This document shows positions 44,451-53,114 of a stretch of 64,000 bases of DNA, one piece after another. Numbering within the stretch: the stretch's first letter is position 1; each line of letters begins with the position of its first letter. The DNA comes from Sphingobacteriaceae bacterium (lineage in GTDB: Bacteria > Bacteroidota > Bacteroidia > B-17B0 > Aurantibacillaceae), in the NCBI GenBank assembly GCA_002319075.1, contig NVQB01000001.1, positions 2,232,001-2,296,000 of the forward strand. The letters run 5' to 3'. The position numbers and the translations under genes are program-made. The notes below the pieces were generated by a model. That model searched no databases. It had not been told where the DNA came from and was given only the letters and a program-made list of their open reading frames with translations.

Positions 44451-46406
44451 ATCCTGCAACTATCGGTCATTATAGTCAATTACAATGTAAAACACTTCCT
44501 AGAACAGTGTCTTTTTTCTGTATTTAAAGCTTTAAAAAACATTGAGGCTGAAGTGTTTGTAGTGGACAACAACTCCGTAGACGGCTCTATTACACTTATC
44601 CGCGAAAAATTTCCCAATGTAATCCTGATTCAAAATAAAAATAATGCCGGTTTTTCTGTAGCTAATAATCAGGCTATTAAAGTTGCTAAGGGTAAATATG
44701 TGTTATTACTAAATCCCGATACGGTTGTTCAGGAAGATGTCTTTGAGAAGACATTGGCCTTTATGGACGCTCATCCTGATGCGGGTGGCCTGGGAATTAA
44801 AATGCTGGATGGCAAAGGAACTTTTTTGCCGGAAAGTAAACGCGGTCTCCCTACCCCTGCCGTGGCCTTTTATAAAATTTTCGGACTGGCAAGACTTTTT
44901 CCCAAGTCGCAAAAATTTGGTCAATACCATTTAACTTACCTTGATAAAACAAAAAATCACCAGGTAGATGTACTGAGCGGAGCTTTTATGCTCATGAGAA
45001 AAGAAGCCCTGGATAAGGTTGGGCTGCTAGACGAAACTTTTTTTATGTACGGAGAGGACATTGACCTTTCTTACCGCATTACACAGGGCGGATACAAAAA
45101 TTACTATTTCGCTGAGAGCAGCATCATTCACTACAAAGGGGAAAGTACAAAAAAGAGCAGCGTTAATTACGTGATTGTGTTTTACAAGGCCATGGCAATC
45201 TTCGCACAAAAACACTTTAGCCAGAATAACGCGCGCCTGTTCAATATTCTAATTCATTTCGCGATCTATTTGAGAGCCGCCCTGGCTATTGCTGTACGTT
45301 TTGTAAAACAATTATTTTTTCCGGCCATCGATTTTATTATTATTTTGATCGGACTTTATTATTGCAAAACAATTTATGAAATCCGGTATAAGCTTTATCC
45401 CAATTTTTATTCGCGGGAAATGCTGGATCTCTTTTTTCCCATATATACGCTCATTTGGATGCTTTTCGTTTATCTCAGTGGCGGTTATGATGTGCCTACA
45501 AGTCTGAGAAAAATTGCCCGGGGTGTTTTAACGGGGTCTGCTTTCATCCTGATTATCTATTCTTTACTTCCTGAACATTACCGTTTTTCAAGAGCATTGA
45601 TTTTGATAGGATCAATTTACACGCTATTAATTTACATGGTAACGCGTCTTATTTACCACTTTCTCAAAATTAAACGCTTCAAATTAGGAGCGAGTCGCGC
45701 TAATGCCCGCATAGCTATCATTGGCAGCGAACAAGAATTTAATCGCGTTAACGAACTTTTAAAAGAAACGAATATAAACTCTGAATTTATTGGCTTTATA
45801 AGCACCGAGACAAATGGTGTAAAAAATGAAGCTTATATAGGCCAGTTCAGCCAAATTGACGAGGCAATTGATATTCACGCGCTTAATGAAATTATTTTTT
45901 GCGCGCGCGACATTTCTTCCCGTGAAATTATTGATCAGATGATAAGCCTTGTAACAAAAGGTGTGGAGTTTAAAATAGCTCCTCCTGAAAGCCTTTCCAT
46001 CATTGGAAGTAACAGCATTGATACTGCGGGCGATCTGTATGTAATAGATGTAAATAATGTGGGACGTGCCGAAAACAAAAGGAATAAACGTTTCCTGGAT
46101 ATACTTGTTAGTCTTTTCCTGCTATTGTTTTTCTGGGTATTTATCTGGTTTCAAAAACATAAATTGAATTTCATAGCCAATATCTTTAAAGTGCTATTTG
46201 GTTTTTATTCGTGGGTAGGTTATGGAAAAGGAATGCGAAAAGATTTGCCTTCCTTGCGTCCTTCTGTTTTAACTCCTGCCGACGGTCTCAAAGGAAAACT
46301 CAACAACGACCGCATTCACAAGTCACTTCTGAATTATTCTAAAGATTATAAAACTGAAAACGATCTGCAAATTATTTTCCTTGGAATTTCAAAATTAGGG
46401 CGATAA
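44451..46406 (+). CDS. GT2 glycosyltransferase fused to WcaJ-like membrane scaffold, probable AUC start
   Basis: About 651 residues. The N-terminal GT-A domain contains LSVIIVNYNVKHFLEQCL, VVDNNSVDGS, LLLNPDTVVQED and MYGEDIDLSYRI. The C-terminal half has five or so helices, a CoA-binding-like Rossmann segment (ARIAIIGSEQEFNRVNELL) and a KRFLDILVSLFLLLFFWVF helix as in polyprenyl-P glycosylphosphotransferases, but the KFRSM and Asp-Glu catalytic elements of WcaJ/PglC are not visible. The first canonical start, GTG 44553, would remove the conserved N-terminal strand. The frame is open back to TGA at 44385 without ATG/GTG/TTG; ATC 44451 or CTG 44454 fits best. Role in surface polysaccharide assembly inferred. 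Confidence 0.85.
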   Translation: MLQLSVIIVNYNVKHFLEQCLFSVFKALKNIEAEVFVVDNNSVDGSITLIREKFPNVILIQNKNNAGFSVANNQAIKVAKGKYVLLLNPDTVVQEDVFEKTLAFMDAHPDAGGLGIKMLDGKGTFLPESKRGLPTPAVAFYKIFGLARLFPKSQKFGQYHLTYLDKTKNHQVDVLSGAFMLMRKEALDKVGLLDETFFMYGEDIDLSYRITQGGYKNYYFAESSIIHYKGESTKKSSVNYVIVFYKAMAIFAQKHFSQNNARLFNILIHFAIYLRAALAIAVRFVKQLFFPAIDFIIILIGLYYCKTIYEIRYKLYPNFYSREMLDLFFPIYTLIWMLFVYLSGGYDVPTSLRKIARGVLTGSAFILIIYSLLPEHYRFSRALILIGSIYTLLIYMVTRLIYHFLKIKRFKLGASRANARIAIIGSEQEFNRVNELLKETNINSEFIGFISTETNGVKNEAYIGQFSQIDEAIDIHALNEIIFCARDISSREIIDQMISLVTKGVEFKIAPPESLSIIGSNSIDTAGDLYVIDVNNVGRAENKRNKRFLDILVSLFLLLFFWVFIWFQKHKLNFIANIFKVLFGFYSWVGYGKGMRKDLPSLRPSVLTPADGLKGKLNNDRIHKSLLNYSKDYKTENDLQIIFLGISKLGR

Positions 46407-46477
46407 ATGTTAAACTTTGTTTAGCCTTTTGCTGAACTAAAATAATAAGTTCATCTTAGATTCATCAATCTGAAACC

Positions 46478-46930
46478 ATGACCAAAAAATTTCTTGCGCT
46501 TTGCCTATCCCTCTTTACTTTCCTATGTTCATTTTCACAAGCAAAAGATCCTGTAAAATGGACTGCAAGTTATAAAGCTATTTCGGCCACAGAGGGAGAA
46601 ATTACTGTAGTAGCTACGATTGAAAAAACATGGCACACCTATTCACAAAAGGCAACACCGGATGGTCCGGTTCCTACGTCTTTTAATTTTACCGCAGGCA
46701 AACATTACCAATTGGTGGGTAAAACGGAAGAGAGCGAGGCGCATGAAGAATTTGACAATGCCTTTGGAGCTAAAACCTCTGTCTTTTCTGATAAAGCAGA
46801 ATTCAAACAAAAAGTGAAAATCCTGGCTAAGGGTCCGCAAACTATTTCGTTTAAAGTGGAATATATGTGTTGCGACGATAAAATGTGTTTACCTCCTAAA
46901 ACTATAGATCTTAGCGTTAAGACCTTATAA
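46478..46930 (+). CDS. Secreted stand-alone nDsbD-like protein 1
   Basis: A 150-residue exported protein (signal peptide to SFSQA) made of just the N-terminal DsbD domain fold (DsbD-alpha): VKWTASYKAISATEGEITVVATIEKTWHTYSQ, FNFTAG...LVGKTEE, and EYMCCDDKMCLPPKTIDLSV. The C-x4-C (second Cys of CC to MC) is the pair that receives electrons from the DsbD transmembrane domain in nDsbD. No transmembrane or thioredoxin part follows. Immediately upstream of a close paralog and full DsbD on the same strand, so probably cotranscribed. Function as an auxiliary reductant carrier is inferred. Confidence 0.8.
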   Translation: MTKKFLALCLSLFTFLCSFSQAKDPVKWTASYKAISATEGEITVVATIEKTWHTYSQKATPDGPVPTSFNFTAGKHYQLVGKTEESEAHEEFDNAFGAKTSVFSDKAEFKQKVKILAKGPQTISFKVEYMCCDDKMCLPPKTIDLSVKTL

Positions 46931-46941
46931 CAAACTTCTTC

Positions 46942-47412
46942 ATGACATTCCCTCTAAATAATTCTGCTATCAAAACACTACTTCTTTGCATTAGCCTTTT
47001 CGTTTTTTCTAAGATCTCTTCACAGAATAATCACATTAGCTGGACGGCCAGTTACAAAACAATCTCTGCTACAGAAGGCGAAGTTTTAATTAGCGGAACA
47101 GTAGATAAAGGCTGGCACACATACTCTCAAGAGAAAAACGATGCCGTTCCCTTTCCAACTTTAATTAGCTTTAAAGAAACCAAAAAATTTAAATTGGTGG
47201 GTAAAGCTGAAGAGACTAACGCGCACGAAGAATTTGACGCGGCTTTAAATGAAAAACTAATGGTGTTTACCGAGAAAGCATCTTTTAAGCAAAAGGTTGT
47301 TTTAACCGGAAAAGGACCTCAAACTATTGCCTTTAAAGTAGAGTACATTTGTTGCGACAATACCATGTGTTTGCCGCCTACAACGATTGACCTCAGCGTA
47401 AAGACACAGTAA
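46942..47412 (+). CDS. Secreted stand-alone nDsbD-like protein 2
   Basis: A 156-residue paralog of the preceding protein, with signal peptide (FSKISSQ), ISWTASYKTISATEGEVLISGTVDKGWHTYSQ and the redox block EYICCDNTMCLPPTTIDLSVKT. The two proteins share most residues, so they are a recent duplication, separated by 11 nt. The full dsbD gene starts 39 nt later. A possible division of labour between the two carriers is unknown. Confidence 0.8.
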   Translation: MTFPLNNSAIKTLLLCISLFVFSKISSQNNHISWTASYKTISATEGEVLISGTVDKGWHTYSQEKNDAVPFPTLISFKETKKFKLVGKAEETNAHEEFDAALNEKLMVFTEKASFKQKVVLTGKGPQTIAFKVEYICCDNTMCLPPTTIDLSVKTQ

Positions 47413-47451
47413 AAAATTAATAGTACTTTTACCGTCCATTCACACACAGCT

Positions 47452-49524
47452 ATGAAAAAGTTAATACTTCTCTTTCTATTTAGTTTTATCTACTTTGCTA
47501 GTGCTTTTTCGCAAGGCAAACAATATGTTACCTGGACTGTTTCCCAGAAAAAAATCAGTGCAGACGAATTTGAATTAATTTTTAAGGCAAAAATTGAACC
47601 TACATGGCATCTTTACTCACAAATTGAGTCTAAAGGCGCTGATGTACCTCTTCCAACATTATTTGAATTTGAAAAATCTAAAAATTACAAACTTGTAGGT
47701 AAGACCATAGAACCTTTACCTATTGAGCATTCTGAACCCGTTTGGGATGGTGCCGTTTTGCGTTATTTTGAGAATAGTGCAGTTTTTACACAAAAAATAA
47801 AGGCACTAACAGATAAACCTTTTACCATAAAAGGATTTATAGATGGAATGGCTTGCAACGATCAACAGTGCCAAAAATTTTCTCCGCCTTTTGATTTTAG
47901 TTTTAAGATAGAAGGCGTTACTCTTGCAGCTTCTGTAACTGCAAGCATAGCCGTTGAAGAAAAAACTGATTCTATTGACGTTGATAGCGTCCAAATTTCA
48001 GAAGCGAAACAAGATCAAATCGCCGTTACTGAAACGAATGCTAAAGACGAGAAATTAAAAGAAGCTCCACAAGAAAAAAATAATAAAACTTACTGGGGTT
48101 TATTTATCGCAGGATTCCTTGGAGGTCTGTTCGCTCTACTTACTCCTTGTGTATTCCCCATGATTCCTATGACCGTAAGTTTTTTTACAAAGCAAAGTAA
48201 AACTAAAGTGGCAGGAATTCGTAATGCTTTAATTTATTCTATCTCGATTATCGTAATTTACATTGCATTAGGTTTAGGAGTCACACTTATTTTCGGCGCC
48301 GATGCTATGAATAATCTGGCAACTAATGTATGGTTTAACCTCGCATTTTTTGTCCTACTAGTTGTATTCGCAATTTCATTTTTAGGTGCATTTGAAATAA
48401 CACTTCCTTCAGGATTCGTAAATAAGATGGATGCCAAATCAGATAAGGGCGGTTTAATTGGAATCTTTTTCATGGCTTTCACTTTAGGCCTTGTTTCTTT
48501 TTCCTGCACAGGACCCATCATTGGAACTCTTCTTGTACAGGCAGCTTCTACAGGTGCTTTAGCCGGGCCATTCTTCGGTATGTTTGGTTTCTCGCTGGCT
48601 CTTGCTTTACCGTTCGGTTTGTTTGCCGCTTTCCCCGGTTGGCTGAATTCACTTCCTAAATCGGGGGGCTGGTTAAATTCTGTAAAGGTAGTTTTGGGCT
48701 TTTTAGAGTTAGCGTTGGCTATGAAGTTTCTATCTAATGCAGATCTTGTTGTTCAGGCACACATCATAACAAGAGAAATTTTTATCGTTATATGGATTGT
48801 AATCTTTGCACTGCTTGGAGCTTACTTAATGGGTTGGTTCAAGTTGTCACACGACAGCGATATCAAGCATGTATCTGTAGGGCGATTAATGCTTGCAATA
48901 GTTGCATTCTCCTTCACCTTTTATCTCGTTCCAGGTATGTGGGGCGCGCCTCTTAAACTTATTAGCGGTTTCCCTCCTGCTGACTTCTATGCGGAATCTC
49001 CCGATGGTGTTGGGAGAAAAAACGTTGGATCAGGGAGTGATAGTCAGGTGGATTTACCAGAACATGCTCATAAAGGGCCAAACGGAATTCCCTCTTTTGA
49101 CGATTACTATGTGGCACTCGCCTATGCTAAAAAAGTTAACAAGCCCCTAATGCTTGATTTTACAGGTTGGGCCTGTGTTAATTGCCGTAAAATGGAAGGC
49201 CAGGTTTGGAGCGATCCATCAGTAAAAAGAAGGCTTAGCGAAGATTTTGTGCTTGTTTCCCTTTACGTGGATGATAAAAAAAGCCTCCCCGCTGAACTGC
49301 AAAAAGAAGTTGTCTGGAGTGGTTCCAATCGCAAGTTAAGCACTGTTGGAAGCAGATGGAGTTATCTTCAAAACACCAAATACCAGTCGAGTACACAACC
49401 TCAATATTGGATCATTGATAGTGAGGAAAATCATTTCAGCGATTCAACCAGTTACAATCCGGATATTGAAAAATATATTCAATGGTTGGACAGAGGGCTT
49501 GAAAAGTTTAAGGCGAAAAAATAA
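47452..49524 (+). CDS. dsbD: Thiol:disulfide interchange protein DsbD
   Basis: A 690-residue inner-membrane electron carrier that moves reducing equivalents from cytoplasmic thioredoxin to periplasmic proteins. The order: signal peptide; periplasmic alpha domain with Cys pair CNDQQC (about residue 142); an acidic/Lys linker; eight or so transmembrane helices with redox cysteines in LTPCVFPMIPMTVSFF and FSCTGPIIGTLLVQ; and a C-terminal thioredoxin-like gamma domain with FTGWACVNCRKME. Linked with two stand-alone alpha-domain proteins upstream. Partners in cytochrome c maturation or disulfide isomerisation are not in the window. Confidence 0.92.
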   Translation: MKKLILLFLFSFIYFASAFSQGKQYVTWTVSQKKISADEFELIFKAKIEPTWHLYSQIESKGADVPLPTLFEFEKSKNYKLVGKTIEPLPIEHSEPVWDGAVLRYFENSAVFTQKIKALTDKPFTIKGFIDGMACNDQQCQKFSPPFDFSFKIEGVTLAASVTASIAVEEKTDSIDVDSVQISEAKQDQIAVTETNAKDEKLKEAPQEKNNKTYWGLFIAGFLGGLFALLTPCVFPMIPMTVSFFTKQSKTKVAGIRNALIYSISIIVIYIALGLGVTLIFGADAMNNLATNVWFNLAFFVLLVVFAISFLGAFEITLPSGFVNKMDAKSDKGGLIGIFFMAFTLGLVSFSCTGPIIGTLLVQAASTGALAGPFFGMFGFSLALALPFGLFAAFPGWLNSLPKSGGWLNSVKVVLGFLELALAMKFLSNADLVVQAHIITREIFIVIWIVIFALLGAYLMGWFKLSHDSDIKHVSVGRLMLAIVAFSFTFYLVPGMWGAPLKLISGFPPADFYAESPDGVGRKNVGSGSDSQVDLPEHAHKGPNGIPSFDDYYVALAYAKKVNKPLMLDFTGWACVNCRKMEGQVWSDPSVKRRLSEDFVLVSLYVDDKKSLPAELQKEVVWSGSNRKLSTVGSRWSYLQNTKYQSSTQPQYWIIDSEENHFSDSTSYNPDIEKYIQWLDRGLEKFKAKK

Positions 49525-49565
49525 AGACTTGAACTTTCTGTTTCTCATGCAGAATTATATTTATT

Positions 49566-49573
49566 TATATTTG
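49566..49573 (+). promoter_or_regulatory. -7 box upstream of ferritin
   Basis: TATATTTG matches TAnnTTTG and lies 15 nt before the ferritin ATG. The -33 side is only partly matched (TTTC). Assigned by motif. Confidence 0.4.
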
Positions 49574-49587
49574 TAAAAAATATTCCT

Positions 49588-50118
49588 ATGTTATCTCCAA
49601 AGGTTAGTAAGGCTCTAAACAAGCAAATAGAAGTAGAAGGGTTTTCTTCTCAGTATTATCTTTCAATGGCTAGCTGGGCCGAGACTCAAGGCTTAAATGG
49701 TGTTTCTACATTTTTATACCACCATGCTGACGAAGAACGTCTTCACATGCTTAAGCTTATTAAGTTTGTAAACGAACGTGGCGGACACGGTGTTGTTCCT
49801 GCATTAAAACAACCTCCGGTAACTTTTAAATCGGTGAAATCTGTTTTTGAAGAAATTCTGAAACATGAAATGATGGTAACAGGCGACATCAATGGATTGG
49901 TAGATGCTACTTTACAGGAAAAAGATTATACAACTCACAACTTCCTTCAGTGGTACGTAAGCGAACAAATTGAAGAGGAAGCTTTAGCAAGACAAATCGT
50001 TGATAAACTAAAATTGATTGGCGACGATAAGGGAGGGTTATACTTCTTTGACAGAGATCTTGAAAGTATGGCCAGTGAAGTTGCGGCTAAGGATACAGAT
50101 ATCAGAAAAAAACCTTAA
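49588..50118 (+). CDS. ftnA: Ferritin (bacterial non-haem iron storage)
   Basis: A 176-residue four-helix ferritin that oxidises and stores iron. Ferroxidase ligands are visible: Glu in KQIEVEGFSSQYY, Glu-x-x-His in HADEERLHMLKL, and Glu in EQIEEEALARQIVD. The start MLSPKVSKALNKQIE is as in bacterial ferritins. No haem-binding Met of bacterioferritin stands out. It is followed by a terminator buried in the 3' end of the convergent DivIC gene. A -7 box lies 15 nt upstream. Confidence 0.93.
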   Translation: MLSPKVSKALNKQIEVEGFSSQYYLSMASWAETQGLNGVSTFLYHHADEERLHMLKLIKFVNERGGHGVVPALKQPPVTFKSVKSVFEEILKHEMMVTGDINGLVDATLQEKDYTTHNFLQWYVSEQIEEEALARQIVDKLKLIGDDKGGLYFFDRDLESMASEVAAKDTDIRKKP

Positions 50119-50131
50119 AACGAGTTTTACT

Positions 50132-50416
50132 TTATTTGGTAACGAAGACGAAAACGTCTTCGTTTTCTTTTTTCATTAAGTACTTCTCTCTCGAAAAAGT
50201 CTCAAGACTTTTTTTATTGGTTCTCAACTCATTAAGATTTTCCTTATTATTCTCAATTTCAGCGAGGTAATAATTTTTGTCTTTCTCGAGCTTGTGACAT
50301 TTTTGAATTAACTCGTATTGTGTAAATACATCGTTCTTGTCAAAAAAAACAATCCACACAATGAGCGCAACCACCGTTAAAAAATATTTATTTTTGAGGA
50401 CTTTAAATAAAAACAT
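50132..50416 (-). CDS. Septum formation initiator (DivIC/FtsB family)
   Basis: A 94-residue bitopic membrane protein: cytoplasmic N-terminus, one transmembrane helix (FLTVVALIVWIVFF), then a periplasmic coiled coil (KCHKLEKDKNYYLAEIENNKENLNEL), ending KYLMKKENEDVFVFVTK. The length, single helix plus coil, and REKYLMKKENE ending are typical of the DivIC/FtsB family that forms the FtsQLB divisome complex. Convergent with ferritin; its last codons coincide with the ferritin terminator stem. Confidence 0.85.
   Translation of the reverse strand: MFLFKVLKNKYFLTVVALIVWIVFFDKNDVFTQYELIQKCHKLEKDKNYYLAEIENNKENLNELRTNKKSLETFSREKYLMKKENEDVFVFVTK
50140..50175 (+). terminator. Ferritin terminator inside the DivIC coding end
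   Basis: AACGAAGACG (50141-50150) and CGTCTTCGTT (50155-50164) form a perfect 10-bp stem with an AAAA loop, followed by TTTCTTTTTT. It lies 22 nt past the ferritin stop and entirely within the last codons of the opposite gene. Confidence 0.8.
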
Positions 50417-50462
50417 GGTAATTTCAATAATCTTCTAAATCTAATAATTTCCTTAACCCCGT

Positions 50463-51218
50463 ATGATTTTCTTTAAAAAGATTATTAAGACCTGCCTGTT
50501 AGCTAGTATTGGCTTCCTTTTAGCTTTCCAGGGATCTTTTAAAGCTTCGCAAGTAAAACACAGCCGGGTTAACACAGCATACACGAAACACTGGAGCGAT
50601 TTGAAGGGCCTTCTGGCCTCAAAAAACATAAATAAAGATCAATTCGGTGTTTATATCCGCGTTTTTAAGGAGGAAGGGATTCTGGAGGTCTGGGCTAAAA
50701 ACAAGAACCAGGATACATTCACGTTTTTGAAATCCTTTGCTATTTGCGCAAGCAGCGGAACAATTGGTCCGAAAAGAAAGCAAGGTGACGGTCAGGTTCC
50801 TGAAGGATTTTACGAGATCTCTGCTTTTCAACCTCAAAGCAGTTATCACCTGGCTTTAAAAGTGGGTTACCCAAACAAAAGTGATCGTTTAAAAACAACT
50901 TCCAAAGATCCCGGCGGCGATATTATGATTCATGGCAATTGCGTTACTATTGGTTGTATTCCCCTAAAAGACGAACCTATTGAGGAGCTTTATGTTTTAG
51001 CGGTGGAAGCAAAAAACCAGGGGTCGACAATTTATGCCGATATTTATCCTTTCAAATTCAACACAAAGAATACAGGCAGAATACAAAACATTTCAGACAT
51101 GGAATTAAAGAACTTTTGGTTGGGTTTAAAAAAAGCCTGTGATTATTTTGATTTTGCAAAGAAACGAGCTTCTATTACTACAGACACAAAAGGTAACTAC
51201 ATTGTTAACGGAAAATAA
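50463..51218 (+). CDS. L,D-transpeptidase (YkuD/YafK-like)
   Basis: A 251-residue exported cell-wall enzyme. A signal peptide (SIGFLLAFQG) is followed by the L,D-transpeptidase catalytic domain: TIGPKRKQGDGQVPEGFYEIS, HLALKVGYPNKSDR, and the catalytic block MIHGNCVTIGCIPL with His157 and Cys165 in the HG..-C arrangement. The IHG.CVT.GCIP form is that of the YafK family, which cuts or forms links between peptidoglycan and outer-membrane proteins. The DUF4296 gene starts 3 nt later, so they are probably cotranscribed. Confidence 0.85.
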   Translation: MIFFKKIIKTCLLASIGFLLAFQGSFKASQVKHSRVNTAYTKHWSDLKGLLASKNINKDQFGVYIRVFKEEGILEVWAKNKNQDTFTFLKSFAICASSGTIGPKRKQGDGQVPEGFYEISAFQPQSSYHLALKVGYPNKSDRLKTTSKDPGGDIMIHGNCVTIGCIPLKDEPIEELYVLAVEAKNQGSTIYADIYPFKFNTKNTGRIQNISDMELKNFWLGLKKACDYFDFAKKRASITTDTKGNYIVNGK

Positions 51219-51220
51219 CC

Positions 51221-51613
51221 ATGCATTATTCCAAATTTATAAAAGGACTTTTTATTTTTTCTTGCGCCCTGTTATTTTCTAATTGCGGGAAAAACCCGGA
51301 AGAAGAAAAAAACACTGTTCCGAAACACATTATGAGTGAAGAAACTTTTACCCGGGTGCTCACCGATTTTGCATTGGCTGAAAGTGCGGCTAACATGAAC
51401 ATTAAAAATGCAGACCTTCAGAAACTGGATTCCATTTATAACTTTAATCCTTTGTTGGATAATGGTGTAACACAGGTAGAATACGATTCAGCCGTAGCTT
51501 TCTATGCGCGGCATCAGGTTATCTATAAAAGAATTTACGAAAATGTACTGGCTGCATTAAACGATTTGCAGGCAAAAAGAAACCCAATAGTTAAGGATTC
51601 AATTTCAAAATAG
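51221..51613 (+). CDS. DUF4296 lipoprotein
   Basis: A 130-residue small lipoprotein with lipobox LLFSNCGKN and a helical DUF4296 domain marked by MSEETFTRVLTDFALAESAANM, LDSIYNFNPLLDNGVTQVEYDSAVAFY. The family occurs only in Bacteroidota and has no known function. It starts 3 nt after the L,D-transpeptidase stop codon. Its 3' end overlaps by 23 nt the convergent gene on the minus strand. Confidence 0.8.
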   Translation: MHYSKFIKGLFIFSCALLFSNCGKNPEEEKNTVPKHIMSEETFTRVLTDFALAESAANMNIKNADLQKLDSIYNFNPLLDNGVTQVEYDSAVAFYARHQVIYKRIYENVLAALNDLQAKRNPIVKDSISK

Positions 51614-53102
51614 CGAACTTTTCAGACCCATCACTGTTGAAATATAAAATCATGTCTTTTTGACTTTCTGAATAATATTTTAAAGGAATAAGCTCAAAAC
51701 CCTCGTTTTTATAAATTAATTTTTTCTCAAAATCACCGGTAGACTTTAATGTATAAGCCACAATGTTTGCGCCACCCGGACCACTTGCCCTTTTAAAAGA
51801 TTTGTAATGATAGTTTGCGGCATTACGTTTTAAGTTTCCAGCATTTTCCATAAGCAAAACAGTAAGGCTGCCTTGGTAATGACATACCATGGGTTCGGCA
51901 ACATTTTTATAGCGGGTGCGGTTTGGGAAAAAAAATATTTTTCTGGGAATTATTTTCTGTGAAACAACTGCTCCCGTTCTAAGATTGGTCTTTCTAAAAA
52001 GTAATTCTTTATAATAGTTCAATCCTGCTCTTTCTGACAACGTATACATAAAATCGCCATGTGTGTAAGTGTTTAAAATAAAGTGCTGTTTGTGGTAAGA
52101 TTCTTTATCGTCAGGTCCGTCGTAAAAAGTAAGCTGTTCCCTTATAGACTCTTCATAAAATGTTGTGGTATTTAGTAACTCCTTTCCTGAGTTGTAATCA
52201 AGCATAATATTTCTGAAAAGCTCCTTTGAATGGCGGGTAAGAGTATCGTCCAGCAATCCTTTAATAGAAATAAAAACACTGTGAGTATCAGCTACAACTG
52301 AAGTCTGTTGCATATGATCAAGCCCTGAAACATTCAGTTGAATTTCCCCTGGAGCTTTCGCATCCGGTTTCCATCTCCATAACAATAAAGAATCGAAACG
52401 CGTTATTCTTCTGGTAAAACCATTATATGTTTCTGTACCTATTATAGAATAAAGCGATTGAAAATAATACAATTCCCCATTGTTGTCACATGAGTATGAA
52501 TACGTAGAATTAATGTCATTCTCTAAGGGTATTTTTTTCATCCACACCCATTCCCTTTTCTTTACAGAATAAAGCATCGCCACTTTACGCGTAATGCCAC
52601 CAATTGCAATTTTTGTCGCCACAATTAAAATGTCACCGTTAGTTGTCGGTGTATATGAAAAATAGAAGTCCTCTGTATTCCTGTCGCTTTCAAGATTCGC
52701 AAGCTCTATAAAACCTGTTGATCTGCCAGTTGTATCAATAATTTTCAGGTAGAGCGTCTTCTTGGTATTAAGAACTTTCTCAAATAAAAAACACAATTTA
52801 GTGTTAACCTCAAAAGTAATGTAATCCAGATTTTCGTAGTCGAACCAAACGTTGTTAACGCTATCTAGTTTTAGAGGCGTAAAATTTAAAATCTCTGCAT
52901 TGGGTTTAGCCCTGCGCTCTATAGTAATATCATGCACCGCTTTGTTTTGACGCAGCACATAAAAATAAGAAGAATGTGTGTTGATGATCTGTACAGCCAG
53001 ATTCTTTTTAGGGGAGTCGAAAATCTTGCTAAAATGCAGATCTTGTCCAACTAAAAAAGCGCAGTAATTAACCAGAAAGATAATTACTGCGCTTCGAATC
53101 AT
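51591..53102 (-). CDS. Exported protein of unknown function
   Basis: A 503-residue protein that I do not recognise. A signal peptide (MIRSAVIIFLVNYCAFLVGQ) is followed by a beta-rich region with repeated short strands such as GDILIVATKIAIGG, GELYYFQSLY and DFMYTLSERAGLNYY, which suggests a beta-propeller, with no sorting domain at the end (EKFAILKLNP). It is transcribed in the same direction as glmS, 13 nt downstream of it, so it may be cotranscribed. The tail overlaps the convergent DUF4296 gene by 23 nt. Probably periplasmic or secreted. Confidence 0.6.
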   Translation of the reverse strand: MIRSAVIIFLVNYCAFLVGQDLHFSKIFDSPKKNLAVQIINTHSSYFYVLRQNKAVHDITIERRAKPNAEILNFTPLKLDSVNNVWFDYENLDYITFEVNTKLCFLFEKVLNTKKTLYLKIIDTTGRSTGFIELANLESDRNTEDFYFSYTPTTNGDILIVATKIAIGGITRKVAMLYSVKKREWVWMKKIPLENDINSTYSYSCDNNGELYYFQSLYSIIGTETYNGFTRRITRFDSLLLWRWKPDAKAPGEIQLNVSGLDHMQQTSVVADTHSVFISIKGLLDDTLTRHSKELFRNIMLDYNSGKELLNTTTFYEESIREQLTFYDGPDDKESYHKQHFILNTYTHGDFMYTLSERAGLNYYKELLFRKTNLRTGAVVSQKIIPRKIFFFPNRTRYKNVAEPMVCHYQGSLTVLLMENAGNLKRNAANYHYKSFKRASGPGGANIVAYTLKSTGDFEKKLIYKNEGFELIPLKYYSESQKDMILYFNSDGSEKFAILKLNP

Positions 53103-53114
53103 AGTACCAGGTTT

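Noticed and set aside
44553-44555. GTG as the GT2 start
   Set aside because: It would delete the conserved N-terminal Rossmann strand.
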